Shown here: piece by piece, positions 1 to 6,095 of the stretch
Numbering within the stretch: the first letter of the stretch is position 1
Layout: each line of letters opens with the position of its first letter
NCBI GenBank assembly: GCA_937950415.1
Contig: CALFDL010000089.1
Coordinates: 1-6,180, forward strand
Direction: 5' to 3'
Length of the DNA stretch: 6,180 nucleotides
Origin: an uncultured Collinsella sp.
GTDB taxonomy: Bacteria > Actinomycetota > Coriobacteriia > Coriobacteriales > Coriobacteriaceae
Notes under the pieces: generated by a model
What the model saw: only the letters and a program-made list of their open reading frames with translations
What the model was told of the DNA's origin: nothing
The model's database searches: none
Position numbers and translations under genes: made by a program

Positions 1-2875
1 GCTTGCTAATAGCCAACGCCTCAACAGCAAGATTTCGACCAGTTGTGCCCGCCGTCATGCCCTCATAAACAGGTTCCTGCCAACCAAGGTTTGAAACATG
101 AGCCTTTATTGAAAAAGTTTTCTGAATAGAGGGCTGACTCGTATCCCCTGGTGCAGGCGAACCCTTTTCAACCAAAACGACCTGGTATGCCTCGAGCCTC
201 AAGCCAAACCCAGTCGTTCCGGCAACTTGATCATTGCAGGCCCAGCCAAGCCAGCCCTTGTCCTGAACATGAGCGCGATAGTAAACGTCATAACGATTGG
301 CCATCTCACCAGTAAGTCGAATTTGGATAGCCTGGACAGACTTGCTCTGACCAGTAGTACCGGAGACTTCTCCCTCTTTCACATAGTCTTGCCAACCGTA
401 ATCGGAAACATGCGTCCTGTACTCCAAGCTGCCATCGTAGGGAGCATTCTGCAGATTGAGAGTTATAGCCTCGACAGCTTTGGACTGACCAACGGTGCCA
501 GAAACATTTCCGCCCTTGGAAGCCGACTGCCAACCGTCATTCGAAACATGCGAAGTTGCCAAAACATCAAGCGAGCCTCGTGACACCTTGACGACGTCGT
601 AGCCCGACTCGTCCTTCTTGAAATAAGTCAGAGCGCCGCTATTGTGCGAATAAATAGCAAAGTCGTAATTTGCCGAAGCAAGGATGGAATCCGAAAATTC
701 TACGAGATAGCAAGAGTCACCCTGCTTGCAAAGGGATCTGATTGCAGCATCCGTGTCTTCGGTAACCGGAGAAGCAAACCAATCCATAATCGAATAATCG
801 ATAACGGCACCCGGCTTCAAGGCCTCGGCCTTCGTTGAATTCCAAAGTCCACCAGCAGCATCGGCGCTGGCCGAGTTATACGTACTAGACCCATATCCAG
901 ACAGACCGATCTCCGGATTAAAGAAGAGAATCAGCTCTGCAGCAACGGAAGAATCGACATCGGTAATGCTCAGACGGTCAAGCTGTTCCTGCTTTTGGGG
1001 ATACATGCCCGTCGGCGTGTTTGGATGCCCCTTGTAATAATACAAATAGTCATCGCCATAGATAACCTCGGTCAAGTTGGCATAGTCGTCAAAATTCTGC
1101 TCGTAAGTAACATACGTTCCAAGCAGCATCATTACCTTTTTGCCCTGCTGAGTAGCCGCATCAAAATAACCATCGTTAAAGTTGTACAGAGCCTTAAACG
1201 CTTGGACCGTGTACTCTCCCCTATTCTGCAGGCTCGTAAGCATGCTCGAAACGTTCATCTTCTTAACGTTAGGATCGGATGCGATCTTATTCGCAAAGGC
1301 ATTATCGTCACCGCTCGTAAACAGATTCGTTCGAGTCATCCACCACTGAGTGCCGGGCTCAATACTCAGCACGGCATACATAGAATCCCAGTGATCGTGA
1401 TAATCGCTATACGACATTGAGACTTCACCGGTTTCGTATTCCTTATTCTTGGCAGCGTTCCATAAAGCAATCAGCTCCGCTTGCTTAGAATCTGGATCCT
1501 TAACATCGAAAGCCTCGTTGGTAAAAACATACGTGGCAGAGCCATCGGACAACAGCCGAATGGAGTATTGACCAGTGGGAATTTTATTGGCGTAAATCAT
1601 CCTATGAATCAACGAACAGGTAATGTCATTGATATACAGATTGAACTTTGCATTGGGGTTGATCTTGTAGAGAGCAGCGACATAATCCGCGAACGCCTGA
1701 TAGCTCGAACTAGAAGCATTTTCCTCATGAGTCAGATACGGAAGACCATACATCCCGGATGGAAGCGAGTTCCAGTTATAGGCACCTGGACGATCGAGCA
1801 TTACGATCGACGGAATGGTCGTTCCAGCAGAAGAGGTGCTGATATCCCAGAAAGATAGCGAATAGAGAACAACGGGGAAAGAAGCACTCAAAGGGGCAAG
1901 GTTGTACTCGCTCGCAGAAATGCCAATTGACTGATGGTCCTCATGAACGATGTTTCCGTTCTTCAAATACTGCAACGTAACGTCAAACGGACCATAATCG
2001 CTAAAGTCAATTTCACTGGAGCTAGAGCCCAGGTCTCCGAATGCAATCGTGCTGGAAACAGATCGGGTAACCTTCCCTCCATACGACATGAAGCCAGACA
2101 CCTTTACCGAATCGGCAATACCGAGTCGTTTTATATCCTCGACCTGCGGAATATTCAGGGTTACTTTAGTCGTCTCCCCAACCTGAGAAAGAGAGCAATT
2201 AAAGACATACGGGACATAGGCTCCAGCAGTATCGCCGGGCGCCGCTTCGCCCTTCTTTACAATGACGATCTGTATTGCTTCAACGGCATAAGACCAACCG
2301 GTGGTTCCCGCAGTCGACCCATTTGAGGCCCATCCAAGCCAACCGAAATTAGAAGCATGAACGCGATAATACAGGTCATAAGAAGTTGCTCTTTCACCCG
2401 TCAGCTTGAGCTCGACGGCTTCAATCTGAAGGCCCTTTCCCGTTGTGCCGGAGACGGCTCCATTAGAAACCCAATCCTGCCAGCCTTCATTTTGAACATG
2501 AGAGCGGTATTCGATACCAAGGTCTTCTGAATTAGGGAGAGTAACCCTGAGCGCCTCAAGCCTACGAGACTGGCCCGTTGTACCAGAGGTCGAACCATTC
2601 GATGTAAACGTCGACTCCCAGCCAATGCCTGAAATGTGAGATTTATAGCTGACGTCCGGGGCCGCCTCTTTGGGCTCCACGGCAACATCAATCGAAGGCG
2701 CCGTTTCATCGGCTGCAGCAGCAGTTTGATCCGAGGAGTCGGATTGTGTCTCTGGAACGGATTCATATTCGTTGGCACCAATATTTTGATCCGCCCAACA
2801 AGCCAAAGGCCTCAAAAGCAGCATCGACATGAAGCAGGAAATCAGAACAACAAATGCTCTAAATTGCCTTTTCAA
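1..2875 (-). CDS. Secreted ChW-repeat protein with a central GT80 (PM0188)-like glycosyltransferase domain; 3' end outside the window
   Basis: Starting from TTG at 2875-2873, 958 codons are open to the left edge with no stop. The start is fixed by AGGAGG 8 nt upstream and an in-frame TAG at 2890-2888. The next in-frame ATG (codon 16) would cut the signal peptide. Order of parts: signal peptide 1-28; acidic linker 29-74; three ChW units 75-214; beta-rich Ig-like segment about 222-350; GT80-like domain about 354-732; linker; three further ChW units 769-911; and the start of another (from 920). GT80 enzymes transfer sialic acid from CMP-sialic acid to galactosides, but the donor and acceptor here are unknown. 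ChW arrays are thought to bind the cell surface or extracellular polymers. The family match rests on motifs and spacing read by eye, not on a search. The reading frame is near certain, the ChW call strong, and the catalytic-domain call moderate. The C-terminus and any anchor signal are not visible. Confidence 0.93.
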   Translation of the reverse strand, partial: MKRQFRAFVVLISCFMSMLLLRPLACWADQNIGANEYESVPETQSDSSDQTAAAADETAPSIDVAVEPKEAAPDVSYKSHISGIGWESTFTSNGSTSGTTGQSRRLEALRVTLPNSEDLGIEYRSHVQNEGWQDWVSNGAVSGTTGKGLQIEAVELKLTGERATSYDLYYRVHASNFGWLGWASNGSTAGTTGWSYAVEAIQIVIVKKGEAAPGDTAGAYVPYVFNCSLSQVGETTKVTLNIPQVEDIKRLGIADSVKVSGFMSYGGKVTRSVSSTIAFGDLGSSSSEIDFSDYGPFDVTLQYLKNGNIVHEDHQSIGISASEYNLAPLSASFPVVLYSLSFWDISTSSAGTTIPSIVMLDRPGAYNWNSLPSGMYGLPYLTHEENASSSSYQAFADYVAALYKINPNAKFNLYINDITCSLIHRMIYANKIPTGQYSIRLLSDGSATYVFTNEAFDVKDPDSKQAELIALWNAAKNKEYETGEVSMSYSDYHDHWDSMYAVLSIEPGTQWWMTRTNLFTSGDDNAFANKIASDPNVKKMNVSSMLTSLQNRGEYTVQAFKALYNFNDGYFDAATQQGKKVMMLLGTYVTYEQNFDDYANLTEVIYGDDYLYYYKGHPNTPTGMYPQKQEQLDRLSITDVDSSVAAELILFFNPEIGLSGYGSSTYNSASADAAGGLWNSTKAEALKPGAVIDYSIMDWFASPVTEDTDAAIRSLCKQGDSCYLVEFSDSILASANYDFAIYSHNSGALTYFKKDESGYDVVKVSRGSLDVLATSHVSNDGWQSASKGGNVSGTVGQSKAVEAITLNLQNAPYDGSLEYRTHVSDYGWQDYVKEGEVSGTTGQSKSVQAIQIRLTGEMANRYDVYYRAHVQDKGWLGWACNDQVAGTTGFGLRLEAYQVVLVEKGSPAPGDTSQPSIQKTFSIKAHVSNLGWQEPVYEGMTAGTTGRNLAVEALAISK
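2..571 (-). repeat. C-terminal ChW units of the GT80-like protein (one triplet plus part of the next)
   Basis: Residues 769-958. Gly-Trp cores lie at 781-782 (A), 827-828 (B) and 874-875 (C, with Gly-Trp-Leu-Gly-Trp and the ending Glu-Lys-Gly-Ser-Pro-Ala-Pro-Gly). A new A-type unit follows with Gly-Trp at 931-932 and is cut by the window edge. The A-B-C order repeats that of the N-terminal triplet, so the catalytic domain sits between two arrays. More units, or a further domain, may lie beyond the edge. Confidence 0.9.
680..1816 (-). other. GT80 (PM0188-type sialyltransferase)-like domain
   Basis: Residues about 354-732. Seen in the translation: a strand ending Met-Leu-Asp (D361); FNLYIND at 411-417; SDGSATYV at 443-450; GTYVTYEQN at 586-594; YYKGHP at 613-618; AAELILFF at 645-652; GYGSSTY at 660-666; LVEFSDSI at 724-731. 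In Pasteurella PmST1, recalled from memory, the matching residues are D141 (base) in Asp-Asp-Gly-Ser, H311 in Lys-Gly-His-Pro, E338, and S355/S356 in Ala-Ser-Ser-Leu-Tyr. The Asp-to-His distance is 173 here against 170 there; His-to-Glu is 30 against 27; Glu to the first Ser is 16 against 17. Differences: the first acid of Asp-Asp-Gly is Ser443, and the Trp of the Gly-Thr-Thr-Thr-Trp motif appears replaced by Tyr591. The fold call is moderately sure; sialic acid as donor is not established. Confidence 0.68.
1826..2212 (-). other. Probable beta-sandwich (Ig-like) segment before the GT80-like domain
   Basis: Residues about 222-350 lack ChW cores and show alternating hydrophobic strands (for example TTKVTLNIPQV, SVKVSGFMSY, FDVTLQYLKNGNIV) typical of a beta sandwich. 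From memory, some Photobacterium GT80 enzymes also carry an Ig-like domain directly before the catalytic domain, so the position fits. No specific family could be assigned by eye. Confidence 0.5.
2234..2653 (-). repeat. N-terminal ChW triplet (A-B-C) of the GT80-like protein
   Basis: Residues 75-214 hold three ChW units, each with an aromatic/His strand, a Gly-Trp core and a Gly-Thr-Thr-Gly turn followed by a (V/I/L)-Glu-Ala strand. Gly-Trp falls at 85-86, 131-132 and 178-179. The third unit is type C: it starts with Tyr-Asp-Leu-Tyr-Tyr-Arg, has Gly-Trp-Leu-Gly-Trp, and ends Lys-Lys-Gly-Glu-Ala-Ala-Pro-Gly. These repeats are a known extracellular module of Gram-positive anaerobes, presumed to bind ligands. 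Confidence 0.9.
2792..2875 (-). other. Signal peptide of the GT80-like ChW protein
   Basis: Residues 1-28 have a basic N-region (Lys2, Arg3, Arg6), a hydrophobic core at about 7-21, and a C-region ending Ala-Cys-Trp-Ala before Asp29. Cleavage by signal peptidase I after Ala28 fits best. Cys26 is preceded by Pro-Leu-Ala, which lacks Leu at -3, so a lipoprotein reading is weak. The Pro-Leu-x-x-Trp-Ala-Asp ending is shared with the neighbouring ChW/YkuD protein. Confidence 0.8.
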
Positions 2876-2883
2876 GAGAATCG

Positions 2884-2889
2884 CCTCCT
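2884..2889 (-). promoter_or_regulatory. Shine-Dalgarno site deciding the TTG start
   Basis: The minus strand reads AGGAGG followed by an 8-nt spacer and TTG. This perfect anti-16S match, together with the in-frame TAG that overlaps its upstream side (2890-2888), makes TTG at 2875 the only good start for the GT80-like gene. Confidence 0.9.
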
Positions 2890-2985
2890 AGATAGACAGC
2901 CGTCAATAACCATACTATCGGGAGTTAGCTTCATTAAGGCCACCAATTAGGTGAACGAAGAAATAGAAGCCCTATCCAAAGGCAA

Positions 2986-3028
2986 GGGCCCTTTCCGTTG
3001 CCAAGTCAACGGCAACAGGAAAGGGCCC
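2986..3028 (-). terminator. Long GGGCCC hairpin downstream of the ChW/YkuD gene
   Basis: Left arm 2986-3002 and right arm 3011-3028 pair over 17 bp with one bulged base and an 8-nt loop. The arms begin and end in GGGCCC. It lies 31 nt after the stop codon at 3060. On the minus strand the following bases (TTGCCTTTGG) are only weakly U-rich, so it is a probable but imperfect intrinsic terminator. It may separate the transcripts of the two genes. Confidence 0.65.
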
Positions 3029-3059
3029 CCTAACAAACTCTCGGCGTTTACAGGAATAA

Positions 3060-6000
3060 CTAGTAGATTACCACCTTGGTAGCAAGAGGCACGTTATCCC
3101 AAATCCATTTAGCGCGATCGATGGGCAAACGCACGCAGCCTTGTGAAATATGCATTCCCATCCGGCTGTCCATGGGATTAAAAGTTCCCTGGTAATACGG
3201 TATTGAATGGAACAGGTAGTCCCCGTAAAACTGCGTATAGTAGTAGCAAGTATACCCATGTCCAAACGAGTAGCCCTTGCCGGTGACGGTATACTCACCC
3301 GTAGGCGTTGGAGTACTAGGGGCGCCGGCAGAGCAAGTCCAGTATTGAGCATAACTCCACGACCCGCGCTGTCCACGAAAAACTCCAAGGCGGCATGCTT
3401 GCCTGTCAACCATAATGAGCCAGTTTGTATTGCTCGAATATCTATTAGCCCGATTAAGCATGGCCATCATGTCGGCAGGCAGCAAAGGCTGATCGGTATA
3501 CGGACGCCCAGTTGAACCGGGAGCTCCAGCACCCTTAGGCACAATCGTCACTTGAACCGACTCGATCCTATATCCAATCTTGGATGTGCCCGCAGGTTGC
3601 CCATTAGAAGTCCAATCGAGCCATCCAAAGTCTTGGCAATATGCCCGATACCAGACATCAAAGTAGTTCGATAAGCCACCGGTCAGCCTAATCTTAATAG
3701 CCTCGATACGCTTTGCGCGTGTTACCGTTCCAGCGATATCCCCGTTGGAAGTCCAGCTTTGCCAACCGACATCCTGCACATGGGCGGAGTACTCTATACC
3801 GCCCGATACGCTACTGGAGACATTTAGCTTCAGAGCCTCAATCGCAAGTGCCCTACCGGTCGTGCCCGCAACATCGCCGTTGCCAACCGGATTCATCCAA
3901 CCAAGCGTGGCGACATGCGCCTGGAGCGTTAGGGCTGGTGCCGTGATAAACGCGGGCGCAGACGACGCGCCTGGATCCCCGCCTTTCGCAACAAGTTCAA
4001 TTTGGACAGCTTCTATCTGGATATTAAGCCCGGTAGTTCCAGCGGAATCGCCGTTTTTTGCCCAACCCAACCAACCATAGCCCGCCGAATGAACTCGATA
4101 GTAAATGTCATACTGATTCGCGAGGGAACCATTTAAGCGCAGCTCAAGAGCCTGAATGGCCAATCCTTGTCCAACGGTCCCAATATAACCGGAAGATCGC
4201 CATTCCTGCCAACCAATATTGGCAACATGTGCTCTTGCCTCAATTTGAGAATCGTCATCCACACCGGACAACGACACATTCAAAGCTTGAAGAGAAAGCG
4301 ATTGTCCCGTTGTGCCGGTTACCTGCCCATCAAATACAGAAGGAGACCACCCACGGTTAGCCGAATGAGCCTGATATACAACGTGAGCGCAATCGGCGGA
4401 AGTATCGGAAACAAATGCTCCGTCCGTTATTCCGGGAGCGCCGCCGCCTTTACTGACAATCCTTACTTCGACAGTCTTAAGGAATGAACCCGATATCGTT
4501 GCCCCTGCATCCGCGCCATTGCATGCCCAACCAAGCCATCCTTTTTTGGAGTCAAAGCAGCGATACCAAATGTCATAGGCATTAGACAAATCTCCAGTAA
4601 GAGCCAATCTCACCGCCTTTAGAACACGCCCATCGTTTTTAGAGTTAAGCGCAGCACCGTCAGAAACAGCACCGCTCCATCCGCCAAATTCAAAAAAGCC
4701 GGAATAGTCAATTGAGCCTAAAATCTCTTGATTATCAAACGAAATGGAGAGCGAGGTTAAAGGTTCAGAGCCGTTCTCGGAGCCCAATAGGATTGATTTG
4801 CCTTGTACGGAGCCCAGGCTTTTACCGTTAAGACCAAGCGAGCTCCCGCTTAGAACACCCGTAGCTCCAATGAAATGGTTCAACGTATCGCCGGGAGCAG
4901 AGCAGCCCTTTTCGACCAACATAACCTGAATACCCTGAATGGCGGCACCCTTCCCCACCGAGCCCGCAGGAGACCCGTTGGACGTCCAGCCCAACCATCC
5001 GCCCAATTTGGAAGCATACACACGGTACCAAATGTCGTAAGTTGCAGATATCTCGTCATTGAGCTTAAACTGAACGGACTCAACTGACCGAGACTGCCCG
5101 GTCGTGCCAACAGTACCTGAAGACCAGCTTTGCCAACCAATGCCAGAGACGTGCGCGCGAGAGGAAATAGAGCCTCCGTGGCCATACCAATTAACACTAA
5201 GCGACAGTGCCTCGATTGCATTTCTTGAGTCAATGACCCCCGATGTCTTTCCGTCCGCGACAACACCTATCCATCCAACATTGGAGATATGAGATCGATA
5301 GGAAACAGTAGGCGGTTCCTGGGAATGGTCCCTAAAGGCATCGCCTCGCGCTGGCGCATCTTGAGCATTTTTTGGAAGCACCTTTATCTGAATAGCTTCG
5401 ATCTGATAAGCATAGCCCTGTGTTCCAGCAGGCTCACCATTTGAGGCCCAGCCAAGCCAACCAACATTTGCAGAATGAACGCGATACCAAATGTCATACG
5501 AGTCAGAAAGACCGCCCGACAAAGATAGCTTGATCGCTTCGATGGCTCGCGACTGTCCAACTGTTCCAGATGTCTGCCCGTTACCCACCGGCTGAGGCTC
5601 CCAGCCGATCCCGGAAATGTGTGATTGGACCGAAATGCTGTCATTCCCCAAAGGGGTGCCATCTTGTGAAAGCAGATTGATCTTGAGGGCTTCAACGCGC
5701 TTAGCACGACCTGTTGTGCCAGCCGTCATTCCATTTGAAACGGGAGCCTGCCAGCCAATATCCTGTACATGAGTCTGGTATGAAACAGAACCAAAGACAG
5801 CGGATACATCATTTTCGGGTTTCGGCGAATCAGTCGCATTGGAAGCAGACTCGCTAGAAACGGATGAGGGAGAATCATTGTCTGACACAGTCGGCTGCTC
5901 GACTTCAACCCCCTGCTGTTCATCATTTAGGACGAAACTCTCGTCTTCCGAGCTGCTGGCGGCGCTATTGGAATAATCAGTAGACTCCGGCTGCACCGGT

Positions 6001-6095
6001 AAAGAATCAGCCCAGACAGAAAGGGGCGTCAGAAGACAATGAAGAATCAGTAATGGCGTCATTGCCGTTGCTAGCAGTCGTTGCGTCTTTTTCAT
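3060..6095 (-). CDS. Secreted ChW-repeat protein with C-terminal YkuD L,D-transpeptidase domain
   Basis: Complete, 1011 aa, ATG at 6095 and TAG at 3062-3060. An in-frame TGA five codons upstream (6110-6108) leaves no earlier start. Parts in order: signal peptide 1-29; Ser/Asp/Glu-rich linker about 30-102, probably disordered; fifteen ChW units in five A-B-C triplets, about 103-859; YkuD domain about 889-1011 at the extreme C-terminus. YkuD enzymes use an active-site Cys to make 3-3 crosslinks in peptidoglycan or attach proteins to it. Here the Cys is C987 in Ser-Gln-Gly-Cys-Val-Arg-Leu, with H963 upstream. The ChW array probably holds the enzyme at a wall or surface polymer. The domain assignment is strong. 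The exact reaction (crosslinking, anchoring or hydrolysis) cannot be told from sequence. The downstream neighbour has a similar signal-peptide ending and the same repeat scaffold, so the two are likely paralogous in their non-catalytic parts. Confidence 0.96.
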   Translation of the reverse strand: MKKTQRLLATAMTPLLILHCLLTPLSVWADSLPVQPESTDYSNSAASSSEDESFVLNDEQQGVEVEQPTVSDNDSPSSVSSESASNATDSPKPENDVSAVFGSVSYQTHVQDIGWQAPVSNGMTAGTTGRAKRVEALKINLLSQDGTPLGNDSISVQSHISGIGWEPQPVGNGQTSGTVGQSRAIEAIKLSLSGGLSDSYDIWYRVHSANVGWLGWASNGEPAGTQGYAYQIEAIQIKVLPKNAQDAPARGDAFRDHSQEPPTVSYRSHISNVGWIGVVADGKTSGVIDSRNAIEALSLSVNWYGHGGSISSRAHVSGIGWQSWSSGTVGTTGQSRSVESVQFKLNDEISATYDIWYRVYASKLGGWLGWTSNGSPAGSVGKGAAIQGIQVMLVEKGCSAPGDTLNHFIGATGVLSGSSLGLNGKSLGSVQGKSILLGSENGSEPLTSLSISFDNQEILGSIDYSGFFEFGGWSGAVSDGAALNSKNDGRVLKAVRLALTGDLSNAYDIWYRCFDSKKGWLGWACNGADAGATISGSFLKTVEVRIVSKGGGAPGITDGAFVSDTSADCAHVVYQAHSANRGWSPSVFDGQVTGTTGQSLSLQALNVSLSGVDDDSQIEARAHVANIGWQEWRSSGYIGTVGQGLAIQALELRLNGSLANQYDIYYRVHSAGYGWLGWAKNGDSAGTTGLNIQIEAVQIELVAKGGDPGASSAPAFITAPALTLQAHVATLGWMNPVGNGDVAGTTGRALAIEALKLNVSSSVSGGIEYSAHVQDVGWQSWTSNGDIAGTVTRAKRIEAIKIRLTGGLSNYFDVWYRAYCQDFGWLDWTSNGQPAGTSKIGYRIESVQVTIVPKGAGAPGSTGRPYTDQPLLPADMMAMLNRANRYSSNTNWLIMVDRQACRLGVFRGQRGSWSYAQYWTCSAGAPSTPTPTGEYTVTGKGYSFGHGYTCYYYTQFYGDYLFHSIPYYQGTFNPMDSRMGMHISQGCVRLPIDRAKWIWDNVPLATKVVIY
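3063..3431 (-). other. YkuD L,D-transpeptidase domain
   Basis: Residues about 889-1011. It begins with a strand typical of the family (NWLIMVDRQACRLGVFRG) and continues with a Thr-Pro-Thr-Gly-Glu-Tyr segment, FHSIPYY (H963) and MHISQGCVRLP (C987, R989). The usual motif is His-x(n)-Ser-His-Gly-Cys; here the second His is Gln985 (codon CAA). The domain has three other Cys, 901, 921 and 950. It ends with the usual hydrophobic strand, so it is complete. Confidence 0.93.
3519..5789 (-). repeat. ChW array of five A-B-C triplets (15 units, one degenerate)
   Basis: Residues about 103-859. Gly-Trp cores lie at 114/115, 164/165, 212/213; 274/275, 320/321, 366/367; (none), 472/473, 519/520; 582/583, 628/629, 674/675; 732/733, 777/778, 824/825. 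C-type units begin with Tyr- or Phe-Asp-(Ile/Val)-(Trp/Tyr)-Tyr-Arg and most end near Lys-Gly-x-x-Ala-Pro-Gly. Triplets recur about every 150-160 residues. The seventh unit (about 410-452) has lost the Gly-Trp core, and the rest of its triplet is also divergent. At DNA level an 18-nt stretch at 4560-4577 is identical to 5481-5498, both in C-type units. Confidence 0.93.
6009..6095 (-). other. Signal peptide of the ChW/YkuD protein
   Basis: Residues 1-29: basic start (Lys2, Lys3, Arg6), hydrophobic core at about 7-22, then Pro-Leu-Ser-Val-Trp-Ala before Asp30. Val-x-Ala fits signal peptidase I cleavage after Ala29. No lipobox and no second membrane segment were seen. Confidence 0.88.

Larger units (their letters stand above)
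2876..3059. other. Intergenic region between the two ChW genes
   Basis: These 184 bp hold the terminator hairpin on the upstream-gene side and the Shine-Dalgarno site of the downstream gene. About 95 bp between them (2890-2985) are moderately AT-rich and could house a promoter, but I found no -35/-10 pair with good matches and spacing. I see no RNA gene or small ORF with its own ribosome-binding site here. Confidence 0.6.

Noticed and set aside
680..1816. Glycoside hydrolase or peptidase identity for the central domain, as is common in ChW proteins
   Set aside because: I saw no catalytic signature of the usual ChW partners (GH25-type lysozyme, NlpC/P60, amidase). The spaced Asp-Gly, Lys-Gly-His-Pro and Ser-Ser motifs fit GT80 better.
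227..2326. Several open frames of about 118-141 codons on the plus strand (for example 995-1420, 1481-1858, 1934-2326)
   Set aside because: They lie antisense to the continuous minus-strand frame that encodes recognisable ChW and GT80-like sequence. They show no ribosome-binding sites and no family resemblance.
2792..2803. Lipoprotein signal at Cys26 of the GT80-like protein
   Set aside because: The residues before the Cys are Pro-Leu-Ala, not Leu-x-(Ala/Gly). The paralogue has Val at this place with the same downstream Trp-Ala-Asp, which favours signal peptidase I cleavage.
2890..2985. Promoter for the GT80-like gene (minus-strand TAGTAT as a -10 candidate)
   Set aside because: No acceptable -35 hexamer lies at 16-18 bp, so I could not support it above chance.
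3519..5789. Possible CRISPR or satellite array suggested by recurring similar segments
   Set aside because: The recurrences are protein repeats, diverged at DNA level and longer than CRISPR repeats. The intervals stay in frame and there are no unique spacers.
3068..5926. Minus- and plus-strand open frames overlapping the ChW/YkuD gene
   Set aside because: They are out-of-frame shadows of a repeat-rich coding sequence. Their translations are low in known motifs, while the 1011-codon frame accounts for the whole stretch.
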